Assembly: GCA_019090405.1 (NCBI GenBank)
Contig: JAHRVZ010000401.1
Span: 1-7,959, forward strand
Direction: 5' to 3'
Source: Paracoccaceae bacterium
GTDB taxonomy: Bacteria; Pseudomonadota; Alphaproteobacteria; Rhodobacterales; Rhodobacteraceae
Length of the DNA stretch: 7,959 nt
A model generated the notes under the pieces. That model saw nothing but the letters and a program-made list of their open reading frames with translations. It was not told the origin of the DNA and did no database searches. The first letter of the stretch is position 1. Each line of letters begins with the position of its first letter. This document shows positions 5,589 through 7,959 of the stretch, piece after piece. The translations under genes and the position numbers were made by a program.

Positions 5589-6413
5589 TTATCGGCAATA
5601 TGAACCGCTGCGATAGCTGGCGGTATCCAGATGGAAATGATCCCGGTGATAGCGGTCTGCTTTTGGGCCAAGCACCGTTCCAAACGGCCCACAGGCGTTT
5701 TTGTGTACCTGCGCCAGTGCTTTGCCATTTTTACCATTACCCCAGTCACCGGCAACCGTAATCACATTGCCATCCTGCATGGTAAAGGCAGATATATCTA
5801 TCGCGCGGCCTTTGCCATGTTCAGATATCCGCGCGCCCGGTTGGTTGTTGCGCGTTCGGCAAGCGTAATGCGCGGCAACACGCAATTGGACGACTCCGCC
5901 ACGATTTTTGAAGGCCGGTATCACCGATTTGTCGACCCATTCGTTCAAGGCCTTGGCCGTGGTGCAATCCATCGTTGCCGACTGACTTAGTTTGACCCCG
6001 GAAATCGACCGAACACTAACACCTTGTTTGAACCCACAGCCCTTTATCCGGCCCGGAACATGACCGACTTTTTCGCCCTGAATTTCCACATTGTCACAAA
6101 TTGCACCTTTGCGTCGGGCGCGGCGTTTGGCCATTGCCTGCTCAACAATCGCCGGAGGGCGCAGCGCCGGGCGCAGCGACTGACCAAGCCCGGCAAATAT
6201 CATCAAATCGGCCTGCGCGGCCATGCTGACCATTTGGTCTGATGGCGCTCTCATGACAGGGCGCAGGCGTGAAGGAGTTGTGGGCAGAGCGGCCAGAATC
6301 TCTCCGCCTCGCAATGTCGGGCGTAGAGATGTTTCGGGGGCAGCTGCCAGAACTGGACCTGTCAAAACCGTTCCTGCCAATAGCAATAGCGCAACTGCGA
6401 TCAAACGTTTCAT
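5589..6413 (-). CDS. Exported extensin-family protein with LAS-type zinc peptidase signature
   Basis: Matches the bacterial extensin-like C-terminal domain family; the name is historical and does not imply plant extensin function. Residues 1-23 are a signal peptide (MKR, a Leu/Ala core, cleavage near VLA-AAP), so the protein should be periplasmic. Residues 24-104 are a low-complexity linker with three LRPx[LM]R copies (30-35, 50-55, 80-85) and a basic KRRARRK stretch (96-102). Residues 105-274 are the domain, with six cysteines (106, 126, 150, 185, 241, 273) suited to disulfides. SEHGKGRAID (197-206) fits the SxHxxGxAxD zinc motif of LAS peptidases (His199, Asp206), and HRDHFH provides an HxH pair (259, 261) for the third ligand and catalytic site. 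This suggests a D,D- or L,D-peptidase on peptidoglycan or a related crosslink; no activity is established here. The start overlaps the tyrC stop (ATGA), with only a weak Shine-Dalgarno, so translation is probably coupled. Length is typical and the gene is intact. Confidence 0.85.
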   Translation of the reverse strand: MKRLIAVALLLLAGTVLTGPVLAAAPETSLRPTLRGGEILAALPTTPSRLRPVMRAPSDQMVSMAAQADLMIFAGLGQSLRPALRPPAIVEQAMAKRRARRKGAICDNVEIQGEKVGHVPGRIKGCGFKQGVSVRSISGVKLSQSATMDCTTAKALNEWVDKSVIPAFKNRGGVVQLRVAAHYACRTRNNQPGARISEHGKGRAIDISAFTMQDGNVITVAGDWGNGKNGKALAQVHKNACGPFGTVLGPKADRYHRDHFHLDTASYRSGSYCR

Positions 6414-7333
6414 TTTTGCGCTGTCCCACGGCCAAAGTCGGCGGCATCGGTATCTTGCCCGGCCTCGATAATGCCACGGCGGATGGCGCGGGTGCGCGTG
6501 AAATAGTCATGCAGATGATCGCCATCTCCGGTTCTGATGGCACGTTGCAGCGCGAACAGTTCTTCGGTAAAGCGACCCAGAATTTCCAGCGTAGCATCTT
6601 TGTTGTTTAGGAACACATCCCGCCACATGGTTGGATCACTGGCCGCAATCCGGGTGAAATCCCGAAACCCGGCGGCTGAATATTTGATGACTTCGCCATC
6701 TGTCACCCGGCGCAAATCGTCGGCTACTCCTACCATTGTATAGGCAATCAGGTGCGGTGCATGGCTGGTGACGGCCAGTACCAAATCATGGTGATCCGCC
6801 TCCATGATTTCGACATTAGACCCCATTGCGGACCATAACGCCTGCAATTGCGATACCGCCGCCGGGTCAGAGCCTTCGACCGGCACCAGCAGGCACCAGC
6901 GATTGTCAAACAATTCGGCAAATCCACTTTCGGGTCCGGAATGTTCGGTCCCCGCCAAAGGATGGCCAGGCACAAAATGTACTCCCTCAGGCAGATGCGG
7001 CTGAACTGCGTCAATAACCGCCCGCTTGACAGACCCCACATCCGTCACCGTTGCGCCCGGTTTCAGCATCGGTGCGATGTCCTGTGCCACCTGTCCCATC
7101 ACTCCGACTGGCACACATAATATCACCAGATCCGCACCTTTGACGGCTTCGGCTGCACTGTCGCACACGCGATCACACAAACCAATCCGGCGCGCGGTGT
7201 CGCGGGTGGACTGAGAGCGCGCATATCCGGTGACTTCGCCCGCAACTCCGGCACGTTTCATGGCCCAGAACATAGACGAGGCGATCAGACCCAAACCTAT
7301 CAGGGCGACGCGATTGTAAAGAACGGTGCTCAT
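6410..7333 (-). CDS. tyrC: Prephenate/arogenate (cyclohexadienyl) dehydrogenase, TyrA family
   Basis: Cytoplasmic enzyme that oxidatively decarboxylates prephenate and/or arogenate in tyrosine synthesis. The N-terminal Rossmann domain begins at residue 8 with the dinucleotide loop GLGLIASS (13-20), in which Ala18 replaces the usual third Gly. DVGSVK (98-103) and HPLAGTEHSG (124-133) give the Ser101 and His124 active-site positions of the family. TSHAPHL (189-195) begins the all-helical dimerisation domain. There is no ACT domain, so no obvious tyrosine allostery, and no fused chorismate mutase. The end of the second beta strand reads GYARSQST without an acidic residue, which may indicate NADP+ use or relaxed cofactor choice. 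The start overlaps the hisC stop by ATGA, and AAGGGT lies 9 bases before it. The hisC-tyrC order recalls the Zymomonas mobilis arrangement of a broad-specificity aminotransferase with cyclohexadienyl dehydrogenase. Prephenate versus arogenate preference cannot be told from sequence. Confidence 0.92.
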   Translation of the reverse strand: MSTVLYNRVALIGLGLIASSMFWAMKRAGVAGEVTGYARSQSTRDTARRIGLCDRVCDSAAEAVKGADLVILCVPVGVMGQVAQDIAPMLKPGATVTDVGSVKRAVIDAVQPHLPEGVHFVPGHPLAGTEHSGPESGFAELFDNRWCLLVPVEGSDPAAVSQLQALWSAMGSNVEIMEADHHDLVLAVTSHAPHLIAYTMVGVADDLRRVTDGEVIKYSAAGFRDFTRIAASDPTMWRDVFLNNKDATLEILGRFTEELFALQRAIRTGDGDHLHDYFTRTRAIRRGIIEAGQDTDAADFGRGTAQK

Positions 7334-7959
7334 GTCGATTTACCCTTAAACTCGGCAATGGCGGCCACAACCCGGCGACAGGCTGTTTCGTCGCCAACTG
7401 TAATACGCAACGCGTTGGGCAGGTTATAGCCAGCGACTTTGCGCACGATCAACCCTTGTGATTGCAGATAGGCATCGCAGGCTTCGGCCTCATGTTGGTC
7501 AGCGAACCGCGCCAGAATAAAATTGGTGCAGGACGTATCGGACGGCACGCCCAGTTCGGCCAATGCATTTGACAACCAACTGCGCCACTTCGCATTCTCA
7601 GAGCGGCTCTGGTCGGCATAGTCAGTATCGCGGATTGACACCTCAGCCGCAGCAAGACCAGTCGTGGACACATTAAATGGCCCACGCACCCGGTTCAGCA
7701 CATCAATTACATGTGCCGGTCCATAACCCCAGCCGACACGCAACCCGCCCAGCCCGTAAAGTTTGGAAAAGGTGCGGGTCATCACGACATTATCGCGGGC
7801 ATTGATGATTGCGGCCCCACCATCGAACCCGTCAACAAATTCGGCATATGCCCCATCCAGAACCAACAAGGTCTGAGGCGGCAATCCATCTGCCAGCCGC
7901 GCCACTTCGGCCTCTCCGATCATGGTGCCGGTTGGGTTGTTCGGGTTGGCGATGAACAC
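7330..7959 (-). CDS. hisC: Histidinol-phosphate / aromatic aminotransferase HisC, C-terminal part (5' end outside window)
   Basis: PLP-dependent class I/II aminotransferase of histidine synthesis (imidazole-acetol phosphate with glutamate), cytoplasmic. The frame is open to the window edge; the GTG at the edge encodes a Val inside the conserved core and is not the start. Counting from the edge, ANPNNPTGT (4-12) is the cofactor-loop motif, Asp35 and Tyr38 in DGAYAEF contact the pyridoxal ring, and TFSKLYGLGGLRVGW (63-77) contains the Schiff-base Lys66 and a phosphate-binding Arg74. About 210 of the usual 360 or so residues are present, including the C-terminal small domain with ALRITVG. It is followed by tyrC with a 4-base overlap. 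Placement with tyrC rather than other his genes suggests it also, or mainly, transaminates aromatic keto acids or prephenate; that is inference from context. It would be the most upstream gene seen of this operon. Confidence 0.93.
   Translation of the reverse strand: MFIANPNNPTGTMIGEAEVARLADGLPPQTLLVLDGAYAEFVDGFDGGAAIINARDNVVMTRTFSKLYGLGGLRVGWGYGPAHVIDVLNRVRGPFNVSTTGLAAAEVSIRDTDYADQSRSENAKWRSWLSNALAELGVPSDTSCTNFILARFADQHEAEACDAYLQSQGLIVRKVAGYNLPNALRITVGDETACRRVVAAIAEFKGKST

Noticed and set aside
7957..7959. GTG at the right edge as the hisC start
   Set aside because: It falls four residues before the conserved NPNNPTG loop in the middle of the enzyme; the true start must be well outside the window.

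Overview
This window looks like a chromosomal, housekeeping-type stretch from an alphaproteobacterium, most likely a Rhodobacterales (roseobacter-type) species. The evidence is the gene families (an alphaproteobacterial ClpA, a DUF2125 protein, a hisC-tyrC pair, an extensin-family protein), moderate GC content, tight overlapping genes, and no phage, transposon or tRNA signals. The taxonomic call is inference from gene content.

Layout from left to right: (1) The 3' end of clpA (+) enters from the left edge and stops at 638. (2) A shared hairpin terminator at 666-698 separates it from a convergent minus-strand pair. (3) The pair is a MotA/TolQ/ExbB-type channel protein (3837 to 2638) followed 3 bases later by a 637-residue MotB/OmpA-type protein (2634 to 721) whose middle is a very long predicted coiled coil. 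A plausible sigma-70-type promoter overlapping an 8-bp inverted repeat precedes the pair. (4) Upstream on the same strand is a ChaC-type gamma-glutamylcyclotransferase (4441 to 3908). (5) Divergent from it is a DUF2125 protein (4506-5504, +). (6) Two adjacent near-perfect palindromes (5517-5564) fill the convergent gap. (7) A minus-strand operon hisC (partial) - tyrC - extensin-like protein runs from the right edge to 5589, with two ATGA start/stop overlaps.

How the genes may work together: hisC and tyrC belong to aromatic amino acid (and histidine) biosynthesis. The extensin-like protein is exported and carries a LAS-type zinc peptidase signature, so it probably acts on peptidoglycan. The channel/OmpA pair has every hallmark of an ion-driven stator motor anchored in peptidoglycan, but it is not flagellar, Tol-Pal or Exb-TonB by context. 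It resembles the ZorA/ZorB motor of Zorya defence, without the Zorya effectors. It is the part of the window most likely to be an uncharacterised system. Every gene that lies fully inside the window appears intact, and no gap between genes exceeds 100 bases.
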